Positions 1 through 11,405 of a stretch of DNA of 64,000 nucleotides are shown piece by piece. The notes beneath the pieces were generated by a model that was not told where the DNA came from, ran no database searches, and saw only the letters and a program-made list of their open reading frames with translations. This DNA is from Styela clava (lineage: Eukaryota > Chordata > Ascidiacea > Stolidobranchia > Styelidae), in NCBI RefSeq assembly GCF_964204865.1, contig NC_135254.1, positions 16,187,001 to 16,251,000 on the forward strand, given 5' to 3'. Position numbers and translations under genes: made by a program. How positions within the stretch are numbered: the first letter of the stretch is position 1; each line of letters begins with the position of its first letter.

Positions 1-127
1 GCATACCCTCAAAATGTTTTTGGGAACGCCAGCTTGGGGTCGCCGTTCTTAGGCAAAAGTGTTTACCAGGGGATGTATGTGTTGATACTGTATTAGAAAA
101 CTGGTATTTAAGGCCAGACCATTTAAG

Positions 128-551
128 TCATGTGAGGGACTGCTTGCAGTAGGACGCATCTCTCAAAAAGGGAACACCTATAAAATTATTACCTTCATCA
201 ATAACCTTCTTTTCATCTTCTTTGTCAGTCTTGTTATCTGTATATGGTGCCATTGGTGGCTCAGCCACTAGTTTGACGTGTGTGAACCTTTGACAAACGT
301 AAGAAAATTCATGTGACAAAAATCAGTAAGTTCAATAGCATTTCGTAACCATTCGAACAAAATGCTAGACACTAAATGAGCCTTAAACCACGACTCATTT
401 TTAATTCTTGTTTATTATGAGAAAAGCATGTACATGAGTGTACGAAGTCAAATATTGAATAGAAATGTCTAACCATACAAGGCAATGAAGTTTAGCGGAA
501 CATTATCTAGGGAAGAAAAACCTAGCAATCTTTGAAATTTTTATTATTATT

Positions 552-583
<32 letters not shown>

Positions 584-3500
584 GATATACTACTCACTTT
601 CTTCTGTGAACGAGTGCAGTCGCCAACAATATGCTAAGTATGAAGAAGATGAGGGCCGATGTCATCAAGTAAGTACCGAGATTGACGTTAGGAACTGCAA
701 AATGAAATAAAACAATTATGATGAGTTGTAATTAAGGGAAAGATGAATTCTAAAGATGAAGTCTCAATGTCCTCCAATTGATCGCGGATTAAAGCTTTTT
801 CAATGGTTAGCTTTTTGTGTGTTAACTTGAGATAGTGGTAACCGGAGAAGATGCCAATGACCACCAATATATGAAGTTATCTTGTCGAATTCTTTTTATC
901 CCAAAACTAATATGAAAAACTGTATCATAAAAAACGTGATTTTGTATGTGATATATCTACAGTTCCAACACGTTTCAATAAAATTGCTTTCAGATTTTAT
1001 TTGTGAATATATACCGTAATAATACTTGTTTTACTAATACTTGTCACATATGATAAAATGAAGAGAGCGATGCTCGAATATGTGGACACGAAATCCAAAA
1101 CGAAAAGGTACGGGTATCAGATATGCAATCTGTCGCAGTACACCACCGGTACCGCAGTTTTCAAGACTTCGCATAACCACGAACGCGGAACCTCCACAAA
1201 GTGCGCAATTTTTATGACGTCATCGCACACAAAACAAGTAAGCTACGCTCTAATATATGGACACGTAGCGCCACCTATCGGTAAATTCAGATGGCGTCAT
1301 CGCACTCGAAAAAACGAATCCCATGCTGCTCACCGGAATATTTGAAATAAATAAAAGTAATAGCCTTCTAGGGAAAAATTCCATCTTCAACCACTGAAAA
1401 TTTCAAATCAAATGGTCCAGTAATCAATGAGAAAAGCGTTTTTTTCGTAGCGATAACAAGAAGAATTTGAATAACAAGAAGAGTGCCAGCATAAAATGCA
1501 AAACGATCGTTATGTCCGGTTACGTTTCCAAAAAAACGAATCCCATGGAGCCCCCAAAAATGTTTGAAATAAATAAAAGTAAGGCTTCTAGTGACAAATA
1601 CAATCTCCAAACAATGAAAATTTCAAAGCTACTGGTCCGGTAGTGAATGAGAAAAGCAATTTTTTCACAAGAAGAAGAAGAAAGCGATACATATTCACAC
1701 TTTGTGTCTGATAACGCAAACGTCATATTTAGTAAAGTATCTCACTACGCATGCTACATTAATATTACACGCTTTACATAAATCTTATACAGAACTTTTG
1801 AAACACCGAATATAACGCTAGCCGTCAGCTGCAATGTAGCCTACATTTCGCTGCAGTTGTCTGACGTCTAAAAAAACGGATTCGTTAATAGATACGAACC
1901 TCCTGAATCCTATCACTGGTTAAAGTTACTGCAAAATTGATTGATTATTAGTATTGGGCGCTAAAATAATAAGTAATATTATGATAAATAGGTCAGACTG
2001 TATCTTTGTATTGTTATCTCACCTGCTTCACCAATTATTCTTTGACAAATATACCATCTTTTCGCAACACAGGGAACATCAAACCATTTGTAGTCATTCT
2101 GCGATGCGAAAGATCCCATTGTTACACAGTCTTCAGCTATACTGTTAAAATCATTTGGCTCGCCATCAGACCATTGCATAGGAGTTCCGGATATAAAATG
2201 CAAAAAATCACCGTTTATCCACTGAAAATTGGAATTTCCTCCACTGTAATCATGTAGTCCAATGTAATACGATCGATATGGTGGACCTGAAAAGAACGTT
2301 TTCAAAATACGTTTGCTTCAGATAACCGTCGTTTCGGGCTACCAGCGTAGCAACCGCCGACGATTTCATTCCTAAATAATCAGTTGACCTCCGACTTATA
2401 CCGGGCGTGTTAACATAATCCATGTATAACTGGAATTACCATTGGTTACAATTGTTTAGGCGCGAATCCCCCAATTTTCGAGTAATCGCTAGTTTCAAAA
2501 TGATAATTTTCAGTCACATAATTGTGAGGCAAGGCACATTAAATATGGATTTCGCATAAGAGGAGTAAATCAACTGAACAGCAGAAACTTTGGCTGCATG
2601 TGCGATGTTTTAAATTACATTCATTTGAACAATACCAAATTCAACCTCAAATCTGTCATGTATTGAAATAAGTGTTTTTTTTTGTATCGCGCTTTTGCAT
2701 ATATATGTTTGTATTTTTCTATATTTATTAAATATACATATATCAAATTAGACAGATTCTAAGTACACGAAAATCTAGGCTGAAAGCTTTATTTTCTTGA
2801 AATCTCTCAAGAGTTTTCAAGGCAGTCCAATTTAATTTCTAATTGTGTCAAAATATTGCATCAAGAATGACATGCACAAAGCCTATTTCTACACTACTTA
2901 AATAATTATTTTCCTGCTATCTATGACGAATTGGTTGCGGTAATAACACCATAAGTTTTTGTTATGATAACTTTGCTCTCAATTTCAAAGTATAAACAAC
3001 AAAATATGTTGTTTTAGGGAAAAATGTTCAAAAAACGTTCGTCATTTTTTGTAAACAACGTAGTATATGCATATCCAGACCATACATGTAATTCAGTTTT
3101 ATAATGAATACTCACCGTTTTCTTTATAGCCAATCTGTTTGATCACGTCTTTGACGTCACGATGCAGTTCGTCTGTGGTGGGCATCACCAGGTGGGAATC
3201 CATTTCTTCGCATATTTTGAGAGCTTTTGCATGATTTACTACGAGGGAACCGTTGTAAATAAAATATTCATGTACACCGCGTGCGATCCAAGTAACGGGA
3301 TAATCTAATAAAAAAAAAATTATATATAGTTAGCAAAGAACATTTGGGACTAACTGCGGTTGAATGTGTGATCTTAAGCTCCGAATGAAATAAAGTATTA
3401 AAGAATACAATAAATCTTACTAAATACTAACCACGTTTCAAAGGTTGGTCGTATTTTAGATTTTTACGAAGCCATTGACAAAATAAACAAATAGTTATGT

Positions 3501-4346
3501 CATAATACCAGAAACGTGATGTCATAACATTATAAAAGCGTTAGGAGAAAAGTGTGGCCCAATTAATACGTTACGGACATAATTAATCCTGTATTATTAG
3601 TTTTATTTCTTCTAGAAAGGGTGTATTTCATCTTAAATTTATATAATTGTTGTGAGCGGTCATCAAATGCAATAATTGTCAATCATTTCTGTCAGCTTTT
3701 TTGACTGCTTATTGAATTGTGACATGCATTTTCTAACGCAATGTTTTATGATTCACTCATGCATACAATTCTTTTTAAATTATTTGGACGAACTATTCAT
3801 CGATTTGATGATAAAACGCTGCAATTATTTAAAAATATGAATAATAGTTTTAGTCAGTTTAATTGGTAATAAGATTTGTAATTCGTATAAATTACTTTGC
3901 TCGGATAGATGACAAAATTATGTTTTCTAATTTTCCGAATGTGGCCAAGAACTGGTTATTTACCCATATGATTTTGTTCTAGGTTTCTAGGCTTTTCATT
4001 AAAAATAGTCTAAACGTTAATGTCTTAACTTAAATGTCTAAATTTTAAACATATTTTTTTAGGGATCAGTTTTATTTAATATCGGAGTGGTAACTATGGT
4101 TCTAAAATAATTTTATTCAATTTTTCAATCTTAAAATAATGATGCATATACCATTAAAATTACTCTGGATAACGTACAGTAATTGGCAATCCTAGACCAA
4201 ATTTGGATATAGGCTACATATATATATATATATAATATATTCTGTAGAAAAAAAATACAGTGTGTATACAAAACTTTTTGAAACACAAACATACCTTTTG
4301 TTGCAGAAGATATTTCCAAAATCACAAGAAGCCAGATCAACGACAT
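128..4346 (-). CDS. Single-pass membrane C-type lectin (one CTLD)
   Basis: Five exons in minus order: 4346-4295, 3304-3116, 2286-2023, 694-598 and 287-128. All junctions are GT-AG, phases agree and the frame closes at 762 nt (253 residues). Residues 1-17 form a hydrophobic signal peptide beginning MSLIWLLVILEI. Residues ~22-166 are a C-type lectin domain with four cysteines, an EPN motif at 123-125 (in the family, the mannose-type Ca/sugar site) and a WFD in place of the usual WND. Residues ~175-196 are a hydrophobic membrane segment (TYLMTSALIFF...). A 57-residue charged tail follows (DNKTDKEDEKK). The protein is probably a cell-surface lectin with the sugar-binding domain outside. Layilin/chondrolectin-like topology is a resemblance only. 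The exon 4 donor AAA|gtgagt overlaps an in-frame TGA, so an unspliced transcript would stop right after HRRK. Exons 2-4 are firm; exon 5 is less certain. Confidence 0.8.
563..584. repeat. Run of 22 G preceded by a T run
   Basis: An uninterrupted G tract of 22, directly after a T-rich stretch from about 540, lies in the intron between the last two lectin exons, only 14 nt beyond the exon 4 donor. The exact length is doubtful because such tracts are error-prone in sequencing. Confidence 0.9.
1060..1730 (+). repeat. Interspersed repeat, two tandem partial units
   Basis: Two adjacent related units begin near 1313 and 1541. Both contain AACGAATCCCATG, then TTTGAAATAAATAAAAGTAA, then a conserved segment around TGAAAATTTCAAA and ATGAGAAAAGC. 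A third copy is at 46315-46455. The upstream part (ATATATGGACACGT near 1253) recurs at 33059. The 95-codon frame at 1058-1345 lies in this repeat and is not considered a gene. It sits in a lectin intron. Confidence 0.7.
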
Positions 4347-6467
4347 AATGTAGCTTTGAAAGCAGCAATTAGAGTTGCACAATTGACTTCCTTATCTAAA
4401 CAATTAAGGTTCGATGCGATGACTTATCCATTATTCACACTGCAATTATTCCGCAGACTCTCTCAAGGTAAACATCTCAGCCAGTGAACACAAAATATTA
4501 TTAGTGTCATCAAGCTAGTATTGCATTTAAAAAGTTCATTGTCATCAACTTATGTAAATTAGAAACACTGGTAAGTGCTGATAAAGACAAGCGACATCAA
4601 ATCATGGGACAGTTAATTATGCCGCGATATTTTAATGTTGAAGACAGATTTTAAAGTTATTCGGAATGTTAATAATTGTATCGAGAAATTAGTATCTAAT
4701 ATTAAAACAGGTTATCATAATTATGGTATTTTGAAACCTATTGCCCAATGTTCGTCGGGAAATACAAATGACGATGAATTACAATTTACTTTTATTATGC
4801 ATGAATGGGAAGGGCTATACAAGCGGGTACGCAAATATTCATATATTAACTATACTTTAACTATATAATCAATATTATTCCAGGAAAAGTAAGACATTTC
4901 ACCATACTTCGCTTTTATCGATATATATTATATATAAAACAAGCCAACGGGCGGTTTGATTGAATAGCAACAATAGATGATTCCTAATCAAGCAATAGAT
5001 AATGAATTCGTCGTTTATGCATATGTACAAGATATATTTGTACCGGAAAGACGTTCTTGTTCTAAGAATAGAAGGAATGTGCTATCTATGCCTGTGTATC
5101 GCGCCTGTCTATGCGTGCTTTCGCCATAGTCGATAACTTTTGTGTAACCACATAATTCTTTTTACTTTTAAGCATCAAATACCTAGTTCTTTCTATATTC
5201 CTTACCTTAGCAGCATGCTTAGTTTCTTCCTATATAGGCATTCCCTTAATTAACGCCGAAGAAATTGCTTATTATATTCACCCCAACAAGCAGGTGGTTC
5301 TCGGTTTCATATTATTTGGGCATGGCCACTAATGGGTGAACTTTTTAGCTGTGATTTATCACAGGATCAAGCTTTTTTGATCGTTTCGTGATGATTAATT
5401 ATTGAGTCACACTTGACAGATTCATCAATACGTAGATTGATAAAAGGCGGAATTTAACTGAAACCTCATAAATCAGCGCCGAAAAGTTTTGTGACGTTAT
5501 CCAGACTAATCAAAAAATTTTGTTCGCAATAGAGAAATATTCATGCACGTAAGCTCATAGTAATACTATGAAAGAGTGATAAATAATAACGAATAAATTT
5601 ACTTCGCGTCTGGAGCAAAGATCGCGATTGCGACTTTAGTGACAAAAATACTCTGAAGCATCATCGTTATCATTCGGCCCATAGTTAGGGTTGCCAACTT
5701 TGACAAATTTCTATAAGAGATACTGTGTCAAATATTTTAAATTCATTAATCCCCATCACTTCCATGAATTACGAATAAAAGCTTAAATATTTTATTATTG
5801 CTTACATAGAAACAGTTGTAGCGAATGTGCATTGTGTAACTATGGATTATAATGTATTTAACCCTTTTATATTAATAGCATGTAATATTTCACAAAATAG
5901 GCCGCATTATGTTTGGCAACAGCGATAATGCATTCCCTCCATGTATTGCCTTTCTCGTTTCGACCAATTTGATAACGTATCGTTTCCGGTTTGCCGAGAA
6001 TGCTCTATAATATTGTGTTTTTTGTTTCACTGGATATATGACTTGTGATCTGATCGTAATCTTACTGCATTAGGAATTAAGTGTGTACAATTTTATCTGT
6101 ATTTGGAATTTGGATCGTGCATCTTTTCAATAATATACAACAATTCGACAATCATCATCGTGTGCTTATTATCGTCTGAGGGAATCCAGATTGGGGTCAC
6201 ATTCCATAACACGTGAAATTAATAACGTGGGAATCGAACTTTGAATATTAGGGTGAACAGTCTTTATCCCTAAGACCGCACCTCGTCTCCCTATACAGTA
6301 AAACGTTTAAATTAAATAACATTGTGAAACATCCCCGTGGCAACATCTTAACCGAACTTGATCAACTTCTAGGGCTAGGTCGTTCTCCCGCCAATAGCAT
6401 ACGAAACGCTCATAACGAACGACTGAAAAAAAAGAAATAGTTCATTGTACAATGAACTATTTAAAGG
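4347..6467. other. Intergenic, no gene seen
   Basis: AT-rich sequence upstream of the lectin start. Frames at 4260-4487 and 4635-4868 show no recognisable domain or splice structure. A TATA microsatellite lies near 4217-4235. I see no RNA gene. Confidence 0.6.
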
Positions 6468-7519
6468 CAGGGGTGGCCAACACGTCGATCGCCACGTCTC
6501 GAGCAGTCGATCGCGTCTGTTGTTGAGTGTAATTTATTGAAATACCACCAAAAATTGCCTCGAACCAGTTGTGTGGTTTACAACAGGAAGAATACAGTAC
6601 TTTACATGAGCAAAATACAATACACATACAGTAAATGAGTCTGGACAAGCCAGAAAAAGCATATTATTACGTGACAAATGCAAGTTTTTCCGCTGCCAAG
6701 GTTTAAAAATGAAGTGTCGAATATCGCGTTTCTAGACTAACAAACCATCCTACAATAACTTCCGCAGTATGTGAAAGTTGTTGTTTCCCTCCAAGAGTGG
6801 TGTAATAAATTTTATTTGCAATGGTAGCAGTGGCATTAAAATACCCAATTTGTTCTGATTCTAAGCAAGCGAGGAAATTGTTAGATAGGCTACTGAAGTT
6901 TGAGCATTCATGTAACATTCATTCAATATTTATTTTTCGCTGTTTGGATACAATTACATAAACAAATATGATTAACAACAATTAAATATTCAAACTAGAT
7001 AGCGATCAGAGACCACCGACTTATCGATCTTGCGGGTTCGATTCCCTCGCTCTGATTCAATAGCGACACCGCATGTCCCATCACTGATTAATTATTAATT
7101 CGCTAATTATACGACACATAATTCATCCGAAACTAATAGGTCTGGTCCGAGATATGATGAATGCACATGCAAAATTTTGAGGAGATTCAACCCCGCTTTC
7201 GTGAGATATCGAGTAGTATACGAAATTGAAACAAACAAACAGACAATTACCTATCAACATAGTTACCGATCGAAATCGATAAGTCGCAACAATTTGAATG
7301 GAACACAAAAAAATACAAATTTTGTGTCGATTTTAATAATAATGTGCCCACAAAGCCTTCTTATTGGCATCGGTGGAATTTTTTGTATGGGTGTGTGCAA
7401 GGTATCTGCACATCCAGTGCCCATTCATTTTTGTGTAGGACCTTATTACCGATCAGTCGATCGCGATCTATTTTGAGCATTTCAGTCGATCGTAGTCGAA
7501 AGCAGGTTGGCCACCCCTG
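6468..7519. mobile_element. Non-autonomous hAT-like element (~1 kb)
   Basis: The ends are perfect inverted repeats: CAGGGGTGGCCAAC at 6468 and its complement GTTGGCCACCCCTG ending at 7519. Both ends are followed inside by TCGATCG-rich sequence. CAGGGG termini are typical of hAT transposons. The flanking 8-mers (TTTAAAGG and CTATACGG) do not match, so the target duplication has decayed or one end was rearranged. No transposase frame is seen. A SINE-like segment lies inside at ~6990-7290. Confidence 0.75.
6990..7290 (+). mobile_element. tRNA-like SINE nested in the hAT element
   Basis: A box B-like GGTTCGATTCC occurs at about 7037. It is followed by a body containing CGCTAATTATACGACA and GGTCCGAGATATGATGAATG, and by a 3' part CAGACAATTACCTATCAACA. 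A second copy with the same order of blocks lies in the opposite orientation at about 62225-61910. Two independent copies with a pol III box support a SINE family. Confidence 0.6.
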
Positions 7520-10500
7520 CTATACGGTAAATATTTAATATTTTATTTACAGTTAAATGTTTTGCAACTCTTATAGTAAAAGCAACTTTCCTTTGAAATA
7601 AATGACGGTTGGCAGCCCTACTCATAGTAAAACTTGAATGAGATTTCAGCATATCGTCGCAATAGACTTGAATAGATACAAGTATAGATATACATGTACC
7701 TGTGTATGGCGTTACTCAATTCGGACTTCTCAGACACGAACTAATTACCACGTGTTACTCCAATGATTATTCAACACCAAAACAGCTTTTATCAAAAATC
7801 GACATCTCGTTATACCGAACTACAGAATTGTTGAATGTAATTGACAGGGTCATTTGGCAGCGGATATATAGCCTACGCGGTTGTTTTATATCATTTCGAC
7901 ATTTCGGTTTCAAATTTGCTGAAAATCATAGTCAATAGTAATTAAGCTCATCATTTTAGTCAAATAATCTTAATATCTCACATTAAAATAAAAACAACAT
8001 ACATCGATTGGATGTGTGTTTAACCCTACCTAAAGCCGACATCCTCAACGCGTTATAGGAAAAAATAAATGAACTCAACGAGGGCATATTGATATACAGA
8101 ATATAATATTGTTATGCACAAACTAGGAACTCAATTTGAGTGCTTTCCGTAAATATTTTCATTCACTTTCTGTATTTGGAGATTTTCTGAGATTTGATTT
8201 TGGTTAGATGGCAAATGTAGCTCAATAATAAACGTATACTTGTTGTGTGCCACCGATAGGGATGGGAAAACTGTTGAAGCCCACGTTCTCAAGCGTCGTG
8301 GGGCTTAAAAATCCAACAGATGTCCTATGCCACGCAGAACTTGAAGACGGTACCTGAATATTCGCATATCTATTTCGGATGATCATCCGTTTGTCCAAAA
8401 TGGTGTACATCCGCATTCAAATATGACAAATAAGAACTTGTTAATTAACTAAAAGGACGGATACTGTGCTAGCGTCCAGCACCGCTCAAGATTGGGAAAG
8501 TCGTTTCAAAGACGGGTGTATGAAGCAGAAAAATTTTACAAGTTACAATTTTCGTGAAAATCTGGATATTTGTCGGAGAAAGCCAGTTAATATTCCTAAT
8601 ATTTCCTACACAAAACCATTTGACAAAAAAGAAGTTGATAAATGAAGGATGCTCCATATATTTGAAATTGTATTTATTATAAGAAAGTGGAATGTTCTGC
8701 AATATTTGCGCATAGTATGATGCATGCTTACAATTTCGCCGTCGAAAAAATATCAATAATTCAAAATTGATAGTACAAAATCAAGGTTGGACAAAATAGC
8801 TGGGATTAAACTTCTATATAGTTAGTCAATCTATTAGTCAATCTTACACAGAATAAATCCCAGTTCCAAATGTATTATATATCATATATCAATGTTAAGT
8901 AGCGAGGTTGGTGTCAAACGTCTATCCATTAAAATTAATTGATTCCATAAGTGAATGAATTTAATTTTTTGACCACTGGGAATAAAAGCTGGCTCGCAAT
9001 TACGTAAAAACGTCATACCTGTATAATTTGATAAGTTTTGGTCCGAATTCAAATATGATTCTGTTTACAAGGCACTGTGAAATCGACAAAGCCAGCCATC
9101 GACCAATAATAATTCTTAATAACAAAAAATAAATTCCTATAAATATGCTAATGCACATTTGAACTAAAAGCATTGTTGACTCCCTAAGCCAAACAATGCT
9201 TTTTTAATAAAGATTTAAATAGGCAAGAATAAAATAACTATGCATATAAATAATCTTTCAGAAAAATTTGTTCATCACCAATGTATAATTGGACAAAATT
9301 ATATCGTATCAATCAATTATCCACGAGAATAAAATATGTTATTAGGTTACAATTCAGCATGCTGCAACCATTATTCAATCCTTTGTATTTATGAATGTAG
9401 CAATGTTCAAAAATCGACCAGTAGCTGGAACTACCCTCACTGTACCAACACCAAATATGGGCTACTGATAGATACGCTCTGACTGGAAAATCACAGAGTG
9501 GGGTTGACATGTCCATTAGTCATTAGTCCAATCACTTTGGCATAATATGTATTAAAACTCGAAAATTACTGTATTTTGTTGTTTTCTTTGTGTGTCTGTC
9601 GATACCAATCAAAACATATGCAGCGATTATAAATGAAGATTGATAAAATGATTTTTTCAAATGACCCTATTTCTATAAATTCTCAAAAAAATTTTCATAT
9701 ACCGAATTGTATAGAAATACTGATTTCAGAAAACTTGCCATATTTTTTGAATCTCAAATCCACCATTTACAAATAGATGTTTAACAAAGTAACATGTTCT
9801 GTAATAGACACAGTCTGAAGAATAAAATTTGTTTCTGTCAAAGTTGACTAATAGAGAGAAACATAATATGCTTTTTATAATTTTATAACCCATGTATGAA
9901 AAAAAAAGAACAGAAGAAATTGCAAATAAATAGTCCACCCTATATTAGGAAATTTGCAGCCCATCTGGCTAACAGTATGATAGATAATATACAAAAAATA
10001 AGAAAATTATGCGAAAAGAAAATCATATAAATAATAGCAGAAAGATGCAAGAAAGAGTACTAAAACTTTAAAAATTAAAAACACCAAAAATATTGTTACA
10101 TAAATTAAATCATATCATAAAATGTCAGTCCAAAATTCAAATTAATAAAAAAATTATAATATTTATAGCAGAATATTTTTGAAGGGAAGTATTGAAAGTG
10201 AAAATACTATTGTCTTGTAACAGCATTTATTTTTCAAATCAAATCATTAGAAGTCACTTTTAATTTTTTAATAATTTAACTTAAATGATATACCAAATGT
10301 TAATTATTTTTCTTTGTCTGTAAGGCAGGGGTAGCACATACTTTGCTAAGTTTTTTATCAAAATTTGGGGTGGCAATGGATTGTTTTAATTCAATAATGA
10401 CAGTATGGTACTCATTAAAGAGGTAAAGCTCTGTACACCTAAAATAATATGAGCAGCAAAGTTCTGAAATTCCACTTTTAGATTTTTAACTATGTAAAAA

Positions 10501-11405
10501 AAAAAGCAAAAATTATTTTCAAATGAAATTAAACACTTTTGAATATGTGATCTGATTGATTACAATTATTATTTTATTACACCAATTATTTTATTAATTA
10601 TTACTTCCTATAGTTCCTAATGACAGTAATTAGAATAAAGCAAAATTTGAAGATTTTGATAACGAGGTGAGAATACTGCTCAGAATAAATCAGGAAAAAT
10701 AAAATCAGCTTCAATAATATTTCATTTCAAAATTGAATATTTTTATATATATACATACAATATAAAAAGCTTGAGGCAATCATGGATGCTTTTGAAGTCA
10801 AATAGTTAAAATCAATATCAGTAATACAGCAGAGTTTAATGAAGGCATTAAAAATATTATTAGTCCACTTTAAAGTTAATTACACAAATTAAAATTTACA
10901 ATGATTTTAATTAGGGTATCTCATGGTGTCTTGGGTATACTTGTGTAACATTTTCAGCCCATATTCATTAAACCAAAGACAAGTCTTCAATTCAAAACGG
11001 CTTACGCTCGATTTATTGTCGAGAACAATTTATCAGAAAGATTATTAAGAAACATCACAAACTCTCAAAAATCATACACTACACACAAGAAAAATCACTG
11101 AAATGAATTTGAGAAAACAAAAAAATTTTCCCCAATTTTTTTTAACAATTGTGGGAGATTTGTACTAAAATGATCTATTTATTTGGCAAAAATGCAGTGG
11201 CAGAATAAGTTTCCCAGATTTAATAAAATAGTATTACGTAAAGTATTATAATATGGGAGAAATATAAGCAATATATCAACAATTAAATACATTACCATAG
11301 AGTAATATTGATAAAGTTAAATAAAGTAAAGAACAAGAAAATAAATGTATTACAAGTAAATAAATGGATTAAGAACTAATGTTTCTTTAAAACTAACGAA
11401 CAAAC
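7520..11405. other. Intergenic and probable SAMHD1 3' flank; no gene seen
   Basis: Very AT-rich, especially 9.6-11.4 kb. Short frames (for example 8222-8416, 8469-8756 and 9726-9938 on the minus strand) have no family resemblance or codon structure I can defend. A single hAT-like end (CAGGGGTAGCAC) is near 10325 without a partner. Confidence 0.5.
11178..11183 (-). terminator. Candidate polyadenylation signal for SAMHD1-like gene
   Basis: AATAAA on the minus strand, 223 nt beyond the stop codon. It is one of several possible sites in an A/T-rich flank, so the assignment is tentative. Confidence 0.3.

Noticed and set aside
1058..1345. 95-codon plus frame
   Set aside because: It lies in an interspersed repeat inside a lectin intron; parts recur at 33010.
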